Below are positions 1-8,189 of a stretch of 38,805 nt of DNA, one piece after another. The notes beneath the pieces are model-generated. The model worked only from the letters and a program-made list of their open reading frames with translations. It searched no databases and was not told where the DNA came from. This DNA is from Thermoanaerobaculia bacterium (GTDB lineage Bacteria > Acidobacteriota > Thermoanaerobaculia > Gp7-AA8). Position 1 is the first letter of the stretch. The number at the start of each line of letters is the position of its first letter. The stretch covers positions 1 through 38,805 of the forward strand of contig JAENWF010000140.1 in assembly GCA_016650215.1 (NCBI GenBank), read 5' to 3'. The position numbers and the translations under genes were made by a program.

Positions 1-95
1 ACTTGGGACGCACGAGGTTCTAGCCTCGACCCTTGCTAGACACATCAGAAGATCCTTCGCTTCGCTCAGGATGGGGGACGGTCGCTCCGCTCAGG
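1..95. repeat. Family I dispersed repeat, partial copy at window edge
   Basis: ATCAGAAGATCCTTCGCTTCGCTCAGGAT (44-72) and GCACGAGGTTCT (10-21) both recur at 36264-36292 and 36230-36241. Confidence 0.75.
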
Positions 96-125
96 ATGGG
101 CGGGGGGTGCGCTCGCGGCCCGGGG

Positions 126-833
126 CTACACGAATCGTCTCAGATGCTCGCGCCACCACGGCCAGTCATGGCCGAAAACCCCGCCCCAGAACTCTGAGTA
201 GTTCGGAATCCCCCTCGACCAGAGCAGATTCGAGAAATCGCGATTCTTCTGCACGATCGAATCATGCTCGCCGGTGGCGATGACCCAGTTGACCCTGGCC
301 AGGCGTCCGGCCCATTCACCGTTCATGTTCGCGATGTTTGCGACCGGACAGTGGAAGTAACAGTTCTCGTCCCAGTAGCCGTGGAGGAACGCGTAGATGT
401 CGTAGACGCCGGAGAAGCAGATCGCGCGGCTGACGATGTCGGGATAGCGCGACGCGAAGTTCGACGCGTGATAGGCGCCGAAACTCGCTCCGTACACAGT
501 GAGGTCACCGCGCTGCGCCCTGTTGAAGATGTACGGGACCATCTCATGGCGCAGATAGGCGTCGTACTGCACATGCCGCGCGACGCGCACTGCCGGGTGG
601 ATCGAGTCGTTGGACCAGCTCTCGTCGTTGACCGTGTCGACGAGCACGAGCTGGATCTCGCCGGCGTCGACTTTGTCGGCGAGTGAGGCCGTCAGCCCGA
701 AGTCGTCGTTCTCGTAGTAACGGCCGGCCGACGTTGGAAAGAGAATCACGGGCCGGCCGAACTTACCGAACCAGAAGAATTCCATCGTCTTGCCGAGGGA
801 AGGGCTCCACCACTGTCCATGTTCGCGGTACAT
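126..833 (-). CDS. Esterase family protein (alpha/beta hydrolase fold)
   Basis: 235-aa ORF; nucleophile-elbow-like GASFGA, FPTSAGRYYE near N-terminus, C-terminal GHDWPWWREHL with candidate catalytic His; divergent from the ATP-grasp gene. Confidence 0.8.
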   Translation of the reverse strand: MYREHGQWWSPSLGKTMEFFWFGKFGRPVILFPTSAGRYYENDDFGLTASLADKVDAGEIQLVLVDTVNDESWSNDSIHPAVRVARHVQYDAYLRHEMVPYIFNRAQRGDLTVYGASFGAYHASNFASRYPDIVSRAICFSGVYDIYAFLHGYWDENCYFHCPVANIANMNGEWAGRLARVNWVIATGEHDSIVQKNRDFSNLLWSRGIPNYSEFWGGVFGHDWPWWREHLRRFV

Positions 834-891
834 AGTTTGTTTTTCTGCGCGAGGATTCTATACGATGCGCCCCTTCGGAGAGCTAGAGAGA

Positions 892-1887
892 ATGGCTAAA
901 AAAAGAGTTGGCCTTCTGTTCGGGATGGAAGACACGTTTCCCTGGGCGCTGATCGATGCGATCAATCGCAAGGGAGGCGACCGTGTCGAGGCCTCACCGG
1001 TGGAGATGTCATACGTGAAGGACGATGGCGTCTTTCCGTATGACGTGATTCTCGACCGCATCAGCCACGAGATTCAGTTCTACCGCTCGTACCTCAAGTG
1101 CGCAATCGCGTCGGGAGTCCGCGTCGTCAACAATCCGATCTGGTGGTCAGCCGACGACAAGTTCTTCGACAACCTCGTCGCAACGGCCGCCGGGGTCGCA
1201 GTTCCGAAAACCGTTCTCCTTCCGCACAAGCAGTACCCGCCCAGCACCGAGGCGAAGTCGTTCCGCAACATGAAATGGGTGAACTGGGACGAGGTCTTCA
1301 GCTACCTCGGCTTCCCGATCTTCATGAAGCCGGCGTACGGCGGCGGCTGGAAGGACGTTTACAAGATCGACAACCCGAACGAGTTTTTCGCCGCCTATGA
1401 CCAGACGCGCGATCTCACGATGATGGCGCAGGAAGCGATCGAGTTCGAGCTCTACTACCGCTGCTACGTTCTCGGCCGCAAGCGCGTGCGCATCATGGCA
1501 TATGACCCGAAGCAACCGTTCCATCTGCGCTATGTCAAGAACCCGCCGCCGATGGAGCCGGCGTTCGAGGCGAAGATCAATCGCGACGCGCTGGCGCTCT
1601 GCGAGGGCCTGGGCTACGACATGAACACGGTCGAGTTCGCGGTCCGCGGAGGCATCCCGTATGCGATCGACTTCATGAACTGCGCGCCCGACGCCGACGT
1701 GAACTCGGTCGGCCAGGAAAACTTCGACTGGATGGTCGAGAACATGGCCGAAGTGCTGATCGAGATCGCGACGAAAAAGCGCCGCTTCGAGCTGACCGGC
1801 GCGTGGCCCACGATCATGAACCCGGAGAAGGCCGCAGGAGAGCCTGTGGTTCTGAACAAGAAGTACGAGCCCCAAGGTCAACCCTGA
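892..1887 (+). CDS. ATP-grasp superfamily ligase-like protein
   Basis: ORF 790-1887; start chosen at ATG 892 (MAKKRVGLLFGMED). ATP-grasp-like IFMKPAYGGGWKDVYKI and NTVEFAVRGGIPYAIDFMN segments. Confidence 0.75.
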   Translation: MAKKRVGLLFGMEDTFPWALIDAINRKGGDRVEASPVEMSYVKDDGVFPYDVILDRISHEIQFYRSYLKCAIASGVRVVNNPIWWSADDKFFDNLVATAAGVAVPKTVLLPHKQYPPSTEAKSFRNMKWVNWDEVFSYLGFPIFMKPAYGGGWKDVYKIDNPNEFFAAYDQTRDLTMMAQEAIEFELYYRCYVLGRKRVRIMAYDPKQPFHLRYVKNPPPMEPAFEAKINRDALALCEGLGYDMNTVEFAVRGGIPYAIDFMNCAPDADVNSVGQENFDWMVENMAEVLIEIATKKRRFELTGAWPTIMNPEKAAGEPVVLNKKYEPQGQP

Positions 1888-1898
1888 GGTCAACGGCG

Positions 1899-2042
1899 GT
1901 TCTGTGTGGCGCCGCCGATCCGCGGCGGCGACCCTGAGTTATTGGGCGATACCTGTTCCGACGGCCGCAGAGCGCCGCCGCGGGTCGGCGGCGCCACACA
2001 GAGGCCGAAGACTCGGAGCGAACCGTCTTCGCGGCTCAGGAT
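1899..2042. repeat. Family III palindromic repeat
   Basis: 29-nt inverted repeat 1902-1930 / 1973-2001 with one mismatch; trailing CGTCTTCGCGGCTCAGGATG recurs near 15982-16001. Confidence 0.8.
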
Positions 2043-2065
2043 GAGAGTTGCCATACACTACTGCC

Positions 2066-3172
2066 ATGCCACCAAAACCCTCCTTCACTCTCGGAATCGA
2101 GGAAGAGTTTCAGGTCGTCGATCCGGCTACCCGTGAGCTGAAGTCGCACATCGCCGAGATGTTTGCGGAGGGCGAGAAGCGTCTCAAGGACGAGATCAAA
2201 CGCGAGATGCACGACGCGGTGATCGAAGTTGGTACGCCGATCTGCACCGATGTCGCGCATGCGCGGCGTGAAGTCACACGGCTGCGCGGCGAGATCTCGC
2301 GACTGACGAGGGAAAGCGGGCTTCGCATCGCATCAGCCGGCACGCATCCCATCTCGCACTGGGCGAACGTTGCGATCACGCCAGTCGCCCGCTACGACAA
2401 GATCATCTACGACCTCCAGATGATCGCGCGCGCGAATCTCGTCTTCGGGCTTCACGTGCACGTCGCGATCGAAGACAACGAGACCCGCATTCAGGTCATG
2501 AACGCGGCACGCTACTTCCTGCCGCACATCTTCGCGCTCTCCGTCAACTCCCCGTTCTGGTGCGGTCACAACACGGGTTGGAAGAGCTATCGCACAAAAG
2601 TCTTCGAGCGCTTTCCGCGCACCGGCCTTCCCGACTTCTTCCGCGGCTGGAGTGAGTTCGAGGAGCAGGTCAGCCTGCTGGTGCGGACGAACTGCATCGA
2701 CAACGCAAAAAAAATCTGGTGGGACGTCCGCCCGCATCCGTTCTTTCCGACGCTCGAGTACCGCATATGCGACGTGCCGATGCGAATCGACGAGACGATC
2801 TGCTTCGCTGCGATCTTCCAGGCCGTCACGGTCAAGCTCTGGAAGATCTACAACTCGAACATGAGCTGGCGCATCTACCGCCGCTCTCTCATCAACGAGA
2901 ACAAGCAGCGGGCCGCGCGCTTCGGCGTCGAAGGAATGCTCATCGACTTCGGCAAAGGCGCGGAGGTGCCGTTCGAACAACTCCTCGACGAGTTGCTCGA
3001 GTTCATCGACGACGTCGTCGACGAGCTGGGCTCGCGGAAAGAGGTCTACTACGCCCGTGAGATCCTCAAGCATCGCACCGGCGCCGATCGACAGCTCGCC
3101 GCCTACGAGAAGCGAAAGGATCTGCGCGATGTCGTCGACTACATCATTCAGGAAACCGAAATTGGACTCTGA
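2066..3172 (+). CDS. Carboxylate-amine ligase, GCS2/YbdK-like glutamate-cysteine ligase family
   Basis: ORF 2048-3172; start chosen at ATG 2066 (MPPKPSFTLGIEEEFQVVDP). GIEEEF motif, IEVGTPIC, GLHVHV, RICDVPM typical of the GCS2 fold. Confidence 0.88.
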   Translation: MPPKPSFTLGIEEEFQVVDPATRELKSHIAEMFAEGEKRLKDEIKREMHDAVIEVGTPICTDVAHARREVTRLRGEISRLTRESGLRIASAGTHPISHWANVAITPVARYDKIIYDLQMIARANLVFGLHVHVAIEDNETRIQVMNAARYFLPHIFALSVNSPFWCGHNTGWKSYRTKVFERFPRTGLPDFFRGWSEFEEQVSLLVRTNCIDNAKKIWWDVRPHPFFPTLEYRICDVPMRIDETICFAAIFQAVTVKLWKIYNSNMSWRIYRRSLINENKQRAARFGVEGMLIDFGKGAEVPFEQLLDELLEFIDDVVDELGSRKEVYYAREILKHRTGADRQLAAYEKRKDLRDVVDYIIQETEIGL

Positions 3173-3190
3173 CGTGAGGCGGCACGCTCC

Positions 3191-4180
3191 TTGATCACGC
3201 CCACCCCGGTGAAACGCAGAAACATCCACGAAGCGTCCGAGTTCTTCGAGTACGTCCGCCTCGGCGACGGCTCCGTTCCTGCCGCAGACCCGAAGAAGAT
3301 CGACGTCGCGGTCCTCGACATGAATCATTCCTGGCCGAACATCGGCCACGACGCGATCATCCACGCAATCCAGGACGCCACGGAAGAGCATCAGGAACGG
3401 CTCCGCACCACCGGCAAGATACTCCGCGTGCTCTCGTACGACGTCCGCCGCCGCCTCATGCTCCCCGAGGTGCCGAACGGACGCTTCCTGCTCTACGTCG
3501 GCACAGGTGGCCCCGGACATCTCGATCCACGCCAGAACGACGGGATGGAACCGTGGTCGCAGGGCATCCGCGAGACGGCCGAATGGGAAGCGCCGCTTTT
3601 CAATCTGTTCGACCGCGTTCTTGCAAAGGAGGAGGCAGCGCTCATCGCTGTCTGCCATTCGTTCGGTCTCGTCTGCCGATGGACCGGCGTCGCAAGGCCA
3701 CAGCAGCGCGAGGAGAAGAGCACCGGCATGCCGACCAACGTGCTGAGCGAAGAAGCGACGGCGCATCCGTGGTTCTCACGTTTCTCGGCGCAGCTTCCCG
3801 ACCGCCGCCACTATCGCGTCATCGACAACCGACTCTTTGATCTCGTGCTCGAGTCGCCGGGAAAGAGCCGCCCGCTCGCATTCGAATCGGACGACAGCTC
3901 GACGGTGACGATGGTCGAGATCGAGCGCGAGCGCGAGTCGGGCATGCCTCGCGTCTTCGGCGCGAACCACCACCCGGAAATCATTGACCGCGACAAAGTC
4001 ATGGCGGTCCTCGACGCGAAGCGCGCACATGGCGAAGTGAGCGAGCTGTGGTACCGCGAGCGCGAGCATCTGATGACCGATCTCTTCCGCGGCGAGAGCG
4101 AGCGCCAGAGCCGTATCACCTCCGAGTTCACGTTTCTCGGGCTGCTCCGCCACCATGTCGGGCGGCTCGCGAACCGTTAG
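3191..4180 (+). CDS. Class I (type 1) glutamine amidotransferase-like protein
   Basis: 329-aa ORF; nucleophile region AVCHSFGLVCRW, YVGTGGPGHLDPR, and NHHPEI as HxE part of a GATase triad. Confidence 0.78.
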   Translation: MITPTPVKRRNIHEASEFFEYVRLGDGSVPAADPKKIDVAVLDMNHSWPNIGHDAIIHAIQDATEEHQERLRTTGKILRVLSYDVRRRLMLPEVPNGRFLLYVGTGGPGHLDPRQNDGMEPWSQGIRETAEWEAPLFNLFDRVLAKEEAALIAVCHSFGLVCRWTGVARPQQREEKSTGMPTNVLSEEATAHPWFSRFSAQLPDRRHYRVIDNRLFDLVLESPGKSRPLAFESDDSSTVTMVEIERERESGMPRVFGANHHPEIIDRDKVMAVLDAKRAHGEVSELWYREREHLMTDLFRGESERQSRITSEFTFLGLLRHHVGRLANR

Positions 4181-4191
4181 ACTGAGCGGAG

Positions 4192-5238
4192 ATGCACCAC
4201 CACGGCCTGAACATCGTCGCGATCGGCGGCGGCACCGGCCTCTCGACCCTGCTCCGCGGCCTCAAGACGTTCGTCGGCTCGGAGGGAGCGTGGTCGATCG
4301 GCCATCTCGCCGCGATCGTGACGGTGACCGATGAAGGCGGAAGCTCGGGAGTGCTCCGAAAGGAGTTCGGCATGCTGCCGCCGGGCGACATCCGCAACTG
4401 CATCGTCGCGCTCGCCGATCAGGAGCAACTCCTCTCGCAACTCTTCAACTACCGCTTCGATCAGGATTCGGCACTGAAAGGACACTCGCTCGGCAACCTG
4501 CTGCTCACCGCGATGACCTCGATCACGGGCGGATTCGACAACGCGATTCTCGCTGCGTCGGAGGTTCTCGCGATCCGCGGCGAGATCATTCCATCGACGC
4601 TCGACGACATCCGCCTTCGCGCCACACTCGCCGACGGCACCGAGCTCGTCGGCGAGGTGTCGATCAGCGGATCGATCATCGGAGAGAAACCGCAAAACAA
4701 GGGGCGGCACGCGCGGATCGTGCACCTCGGGCTCGAGCCGACCGATCCGACACCACCCGACCGTGCGCTTCGGGCGATCGCCGGGGCGGACATGATCGTG
4801 ATCGGACCTGGCTCGCTCTACACGTCGGTTCTTCCGAATCTCGCGATCAAACAGATCGCGCACGCGCTGCGGAACACGAAGGCCCTTAGGGTCTACATCT
4901 GCAATGTCATGACGCAGCCCGGCGAGACCGACAGCTACACGGCCGAGGAACATCTGAGCGCCATCATCGAGCACGCGGGACTGGTCGTCGACGTGATGAT
5001 CATCAACGGACGACGCCCCTCGGACACGATTCTGCAGAGTTACGCCGCTGAGAATCAGGAGCCCGTGCAGTTCGACATCACCGCGGTGCGCGACCTCGGC
5101 GTCACGCCATTCTTCGGCGACATCATCGCAGAGGGGAACTTGGTAAGGCATGACTCGGCCGCTCTCGCCGATACGATCTTCCGGCTCTACGACCGGTACG
5201 GGCGGACGCTCGAGAGAATGCGCAGAAGCGAAGGCTGA
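4192..5238 (+). CDS. yvcK: YvcK/CofD-like gluconeogenesis factor (UDP-GlcNAc-binding family)
   Basis: NIVAIGGGTGLSTLLRGLK, VTVTDEGGSSGVLRKEFGMLPPGDIRNC, IVIGPGSLYTSVLPNL, YICNVMTQPGET are family signatures. Confidence 0.93.
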   Translation: MHHHGLNIVAIGGGTGLSTLLRGLKTFVGSEGAWSIGHLAAIVTVTDEGGSSGVLRKEFGMLPPGDIRNCIVALADQEQLLSQLFNYRFDQDSALKGHSLGNLLLTAMTSITGGFDNAILAASEVLAIRGEIIPSTLDDIRLRATLADGTELVGEVSISGSIIGEKPQNKGRHARIVHLGLEPTDPTPPDRALRAIAGADMIVIGPGSLYTSVLPNLAIKQIAHALRNTKALRVYICNVMTQPGETDSYTAEEHLSAIIEHAGLVVDVMIINGRRPSDTILQSYAAENQEPVQFDITAVRDLGVTPFFGDIIAEGNLVRHDSAALADTIFRLYDRYGRTLERMRRSEG

Positions 5239-5254
5239 AGGCGGAATGGGCTGA

Positions 5255-6652
5255 ATGACAAAGAACCTCGAAGTGATCATCCTCGCGGCGGGCCTCGGGA
5301 CCCGCATGAAGTCGTCCACGATCAAGATTCTTCATCGTGCGGCCGGACGACCGATCGTCGACTACGTGCTCGACCTCGCCGCGCGTCTGTCCGACACACC
5401 GCCGGTCATGATCATCGGCCACCAGCGCGAGACCGTGCAGGAGAGCGTCGGCTCGCGCGCGCGATACGCCATTCAGGAGAAGCAGCTCGGGACCGGGCAC
5501 GCCGTGCTGCAGGCCGCGTCCATCCTCGAAAGCGCCGGCCTCGCCGGGAAGCGGGTGCTGATTCTTTCGGCCGACGTGCCGCTCACCCGCCCCGAAACGC
5601 TGCAGCAACTGATCGATGAACATGAACGCTCGAAGAATGCTCTGACGCTTCTGACCATGAAGCTTGCAGAACCGGCGATGTACGGCCGGATCGTGCGCGG
5701 CCCGGATGGCTCAGTGACCAGAATCGTGGAAGCGAAGGACGCCTCCGCCGACGAGATGATGATCGACGAGGTCAATGCCGGGATCTACGTCTTCAACGGC
5801 GAGAATCTCTTCGATAACCTGCGCAATCTCTCGAACAGCAATGCGCAGGGTGAGTACTACCTGACCGACCTCCTGGCGACGTTACGGCAGTCGGGTCAGC
5901 GCGTCGGCGCGGTCATCGCCGGCGACCCCGTCGAAGCTCTCGGCGTGAACTCGCGCGCGGACCTCGCCGCGGTCGATACGGAGATTCAGCGGCGCGTCGT
6001 CGAGAAGCTGATGAAAGAGGGAGTGACGTTCCGCAACCCGTCGACCGTCGTCATCGATTCGACCGTGACCATCGGAAACGACACGGTCATCTATCCCTTC
6101 GTGACGCTCGAAGGGAACACGCGCATCGGTCACGGCTGCGTGATCGAGCCTGGATCGCATCTCATTAATGTCGACGTCGCGGATAACGTTCACATCAAGA
6201 CCGGGACCGTTGCCGAAGACGCGGAGATCGGTGAAGGAGCCGCGGTGGGGCCGTATGCGCATCTGCGCCCCGGCACGAAGCTCGGCCGCGACGTGAAGAT
6301 CGGCAACTTCGTCGAGACGAAGAAGGCGGTCTTCGGCGCCGGCTCGAAGGCCTCGCACCTTTCGTACATCGGCGACGCGGAAATCGGGGCCGACGTGAAC
6401 ATCGGCGCCGGCACGATCACCTGCAACTACGACGGCGTGAATAAGCACAAGACCGTGCTCGAGGACGGCGCCTTCATCGGATCCGACTCGCAGCTCGTCG
6501 CCCCTGTCCGCGTCGGGCGCGGCGCCTACGTCGGCGCTGGCTCCACGATCACGAAAGATGTACCGCCCGATTCCCTCGCGCTCAGCCGCACCCCGCAACG
6601 AAACATCGAAGGATGGGCGGCGAAGAAAAGAGAAGAGCGGAAGAAGAAGTAG
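5255..6652 (+). CDS. glmU: Bifunctional UDP-N-acetylglucosamine pyrophosphorylase / glucosamine-1-phosphate N-acetyltransferase
   Basis: N-terminal IILAAGLGTRMKSS nucleotidyltransferase motif, C-terminal left-handed beta-helix hexapeptides, GAGTITCNYDGVNKHKT. Confidence 0.95.
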   Translation: MTKNLEVIILAAGLGTRMKSSTIKILHRAAGRPIVDYVLDLAARLSDTPPVMIIGHQRETVQESVGSRARYAIQEKQLGTGHAVLQAASILESAGLAGKRVLILSADVPLTRPETLQQLIDEHERSKNALTLLTMKLAEPAMYGRIVRGPDGSVTRIVEAKDASADEMMIDEVNAGIYVFNGENLFDNLRNLSNSNAQGEYYLTDLLATLRQSGQRVGAVIAGDPVEALGVNSRADLAAVDTEIQRRVVEKLMKEGVTFRNPSTVVIDSTVTIGNDTVIYPFVTLEGNTRIGHGCVIEPGSHLINVDVADNVHIKTGTVAEDAEIGEGAAVGPYAHLRPGTKLGRDVKIGNFVETKKAVFGAGSKASHLSYIGDAEIGADVNIGAGTITCNYDGVNKHKTVLEDGAFIGSDSQLVAPVRVGRGAYVGAGSTITKDVPPDSLALSRTPQRNIEGWAAKKREERKKK

Positions 6653-6758
6653 AGGGCACGAAAAGCCGCCGGCTGAAGCCGGCGCCACGTCCAGCATGGC
6701 TCGTGGCAGAATTCGCGGGTGACGTAGCGCCGGCTTCAGCCGGTGTCTTTCGTTACCT
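6653..6758. repeat. Family II palindromic repeat between convergent glmU and aspartyl protease genes
   Basis: AAGCCGCCGGCTGAAGCCGGCGCCACGTC ... GACGTAGCGCCGGCTTCAGCCGGTGTCTTTC; interior AGCATGGCTCGTGGCAG shared with the 21.8 kb copy. Confidence 0.85.
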
Positions 6759-6770
6759 CTTGTCTCAGAC

Positions 6771-8087
6771 CTACCACCGCTTCAGGTCGAGGCGCATCCG
6801 GCCGAAGTCGAGCACGACATCGAACTGCTTGAGAAAGTTCTCACCGACGATTCCGACCGAACGCTCATGCTCCTCGGCGGCATACATCGGGATCGTGCGG
6901 AACGAGCCTGCCCACTTGTCGACGCCGATCTCGACCTTCTCGACTTTCGATCCCCGCTTCTTCGAGCCGCCCAGGCCTTGAAGCGTCGCACTGTGGACGC
7001 GCGGCGTGAAGCTGTTGATCGGCAGCCCGGCGATGCGCGTCTGGTTCAGATACGTGATTTCGGAACCGGTATCGAGAACAAACAGATACCAGCCATGCTT
7101 GTTGATCGTCGCCCGGACATTCGGACGAAAGTTCTCGAAGAAGAGATTCTGATTCTGGGCCGGATGACGATCGCTCGCATTGAGTCTCGTGAAGCTGACG
7201 CGGTTGCGCGAGAAGGTCAGATCGATGCGGAACTCCTTGAGCAGATTCGCGCCAAGGAGGAAGTCGATACGAAACTCGCGCTTGCCGGCCACGACGAAAC
7301 GCATCTTCTCGTCCGGCATGATCGCGATCGGAACGTTCTCGACGACCACGGCACCGATCTCGAGCGAGTCGACGACGCCGAACTGCACCGGGATCGGCTC
7401 GTTGAGCAGTCCATAGAATGTGCCGTTGGAAACGCGGAGCCGTCGGACCGAAAGCGATGACGCCATCCGCTCCGACATGATCGAGAGGACCGCTCCGGAG
7501 TCGATCACCGCGGTGACCGGTGTGGCCGAGCGGTTCACGCGCACGTCCACCCGCGGCACATCCGGGCGCCCGATCTTCAGCGGCATCTCATCGCTCGGCA
7601 GACCGCTGAAGCGGTAAACCGGGATCGTTGCGAGCTCCTCGAGATACTGCAGATGCCACGGCAGAATTGCGATGCCGTTGTCGACCGCGGTGCGCGCCCA
7701 TTCGAGACTGGTCTCGAAGCTGTTGCTCATGTACTCGACTTGCGAGAGATGCCATGCGGCCTCGCCGTAGGTCGACCGGAAGGGCTGCAGCTCGATTGCT
7801 GCTCGAAGGTGCTTGCGCGCGGAGTCATAACGTCCTGCGGCGAGCTCCGCGTGGCCGAGGCTGACAAGATCGGCGGCGTTCTTCCGGATCCGGCCGTCGA
7901 TCGGAACCGCCATCTCGAGGGCACGAAGGTAGTCAGCCTTTTTCACCATCGACTGCACATCGGAGCCGCGGTCCAGCTTCGCGGGCGCAACCACGAGAGG
8001 GCCGATCGACACGTCGGAGTAGAGCGCGCAGCGCGTCAGTCCGAGAAGCACGAGGGCTGCGACGGCGATGCGCTGGAAAGGGGTCAT
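6771..8087 (-). CDS. Putative lipoprotein with TPR-like region and two retropepsin-like aspartyl protease domains
   Basis: Signal/lipobox LVLLGLTRC near N-terminus; IDSGAVLSIMS and LDTGSEITYLNQ, each at the start of a retropepsin-like domain. Confidence 0.78.
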   Translation of the reverse strand: MTPFQRIAVAALVLLGLTRCALYSDVSIGPLVVAPAKLDRGSDVQSMVKKADYLRALEMAVPIDGRIRKNAADLVSLGHAELAAGRYDSARKHLRAAIELQPFRSTYGEAAWHLSQVEYMSNSFETSLEWARTAVDNGIAILPWHLQYLEELATIPVYRFSGLPSDEMPLKIGRPDVPRVDVRVNRSATPVTAVIDSGAVLSIMSERMASSLSVRRLRVSNGTFYGLLNEPIPVQFGVVDSLEIGAVVVENVPIAIMPDEKMRFVVAGKREFRIDFLLGANLLKEFRIDLTFSRNRVSFTRLNASDRHPAQNQNLFFENFRPNVRATINKHGWYLFVLDTGSEITYLNQTRIAGLPINSFTPRVHSATLQGLGGSKKRGSKVEKVEIGVDKWAGSFRTIPMYAAEEHERSVGIVGENFLKQFDVVLDFGRMRLDLKRW

Positions 8088-8189
8088 AGGCGGTCCGAGG
8101 ATTGTACGGGGGATGCGCTGCGCATGTGACCGAATGGCGAAGATCAGCTACAACGCGTTGTCGATCTGTGACACGGAGTCATTCCTCGC

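Noticed and set aside
71-283. 70-aa plus-strand ORF at window start
   Set aside because: Overlaps repeat DNA and the antisense of the esterase; low-complexity Arg/Ser translation.
2333-3766. 477-aa antisense ORF and many similar long minus-strand ORFs (e.g. 4177-5325, 1147-1893, 34126-35145)
   Set aside because: Compositionally biased R/D/E/A/L-rich translations mirroring well-supported genes on the other strand; typical of high-GC shadow ORFs.
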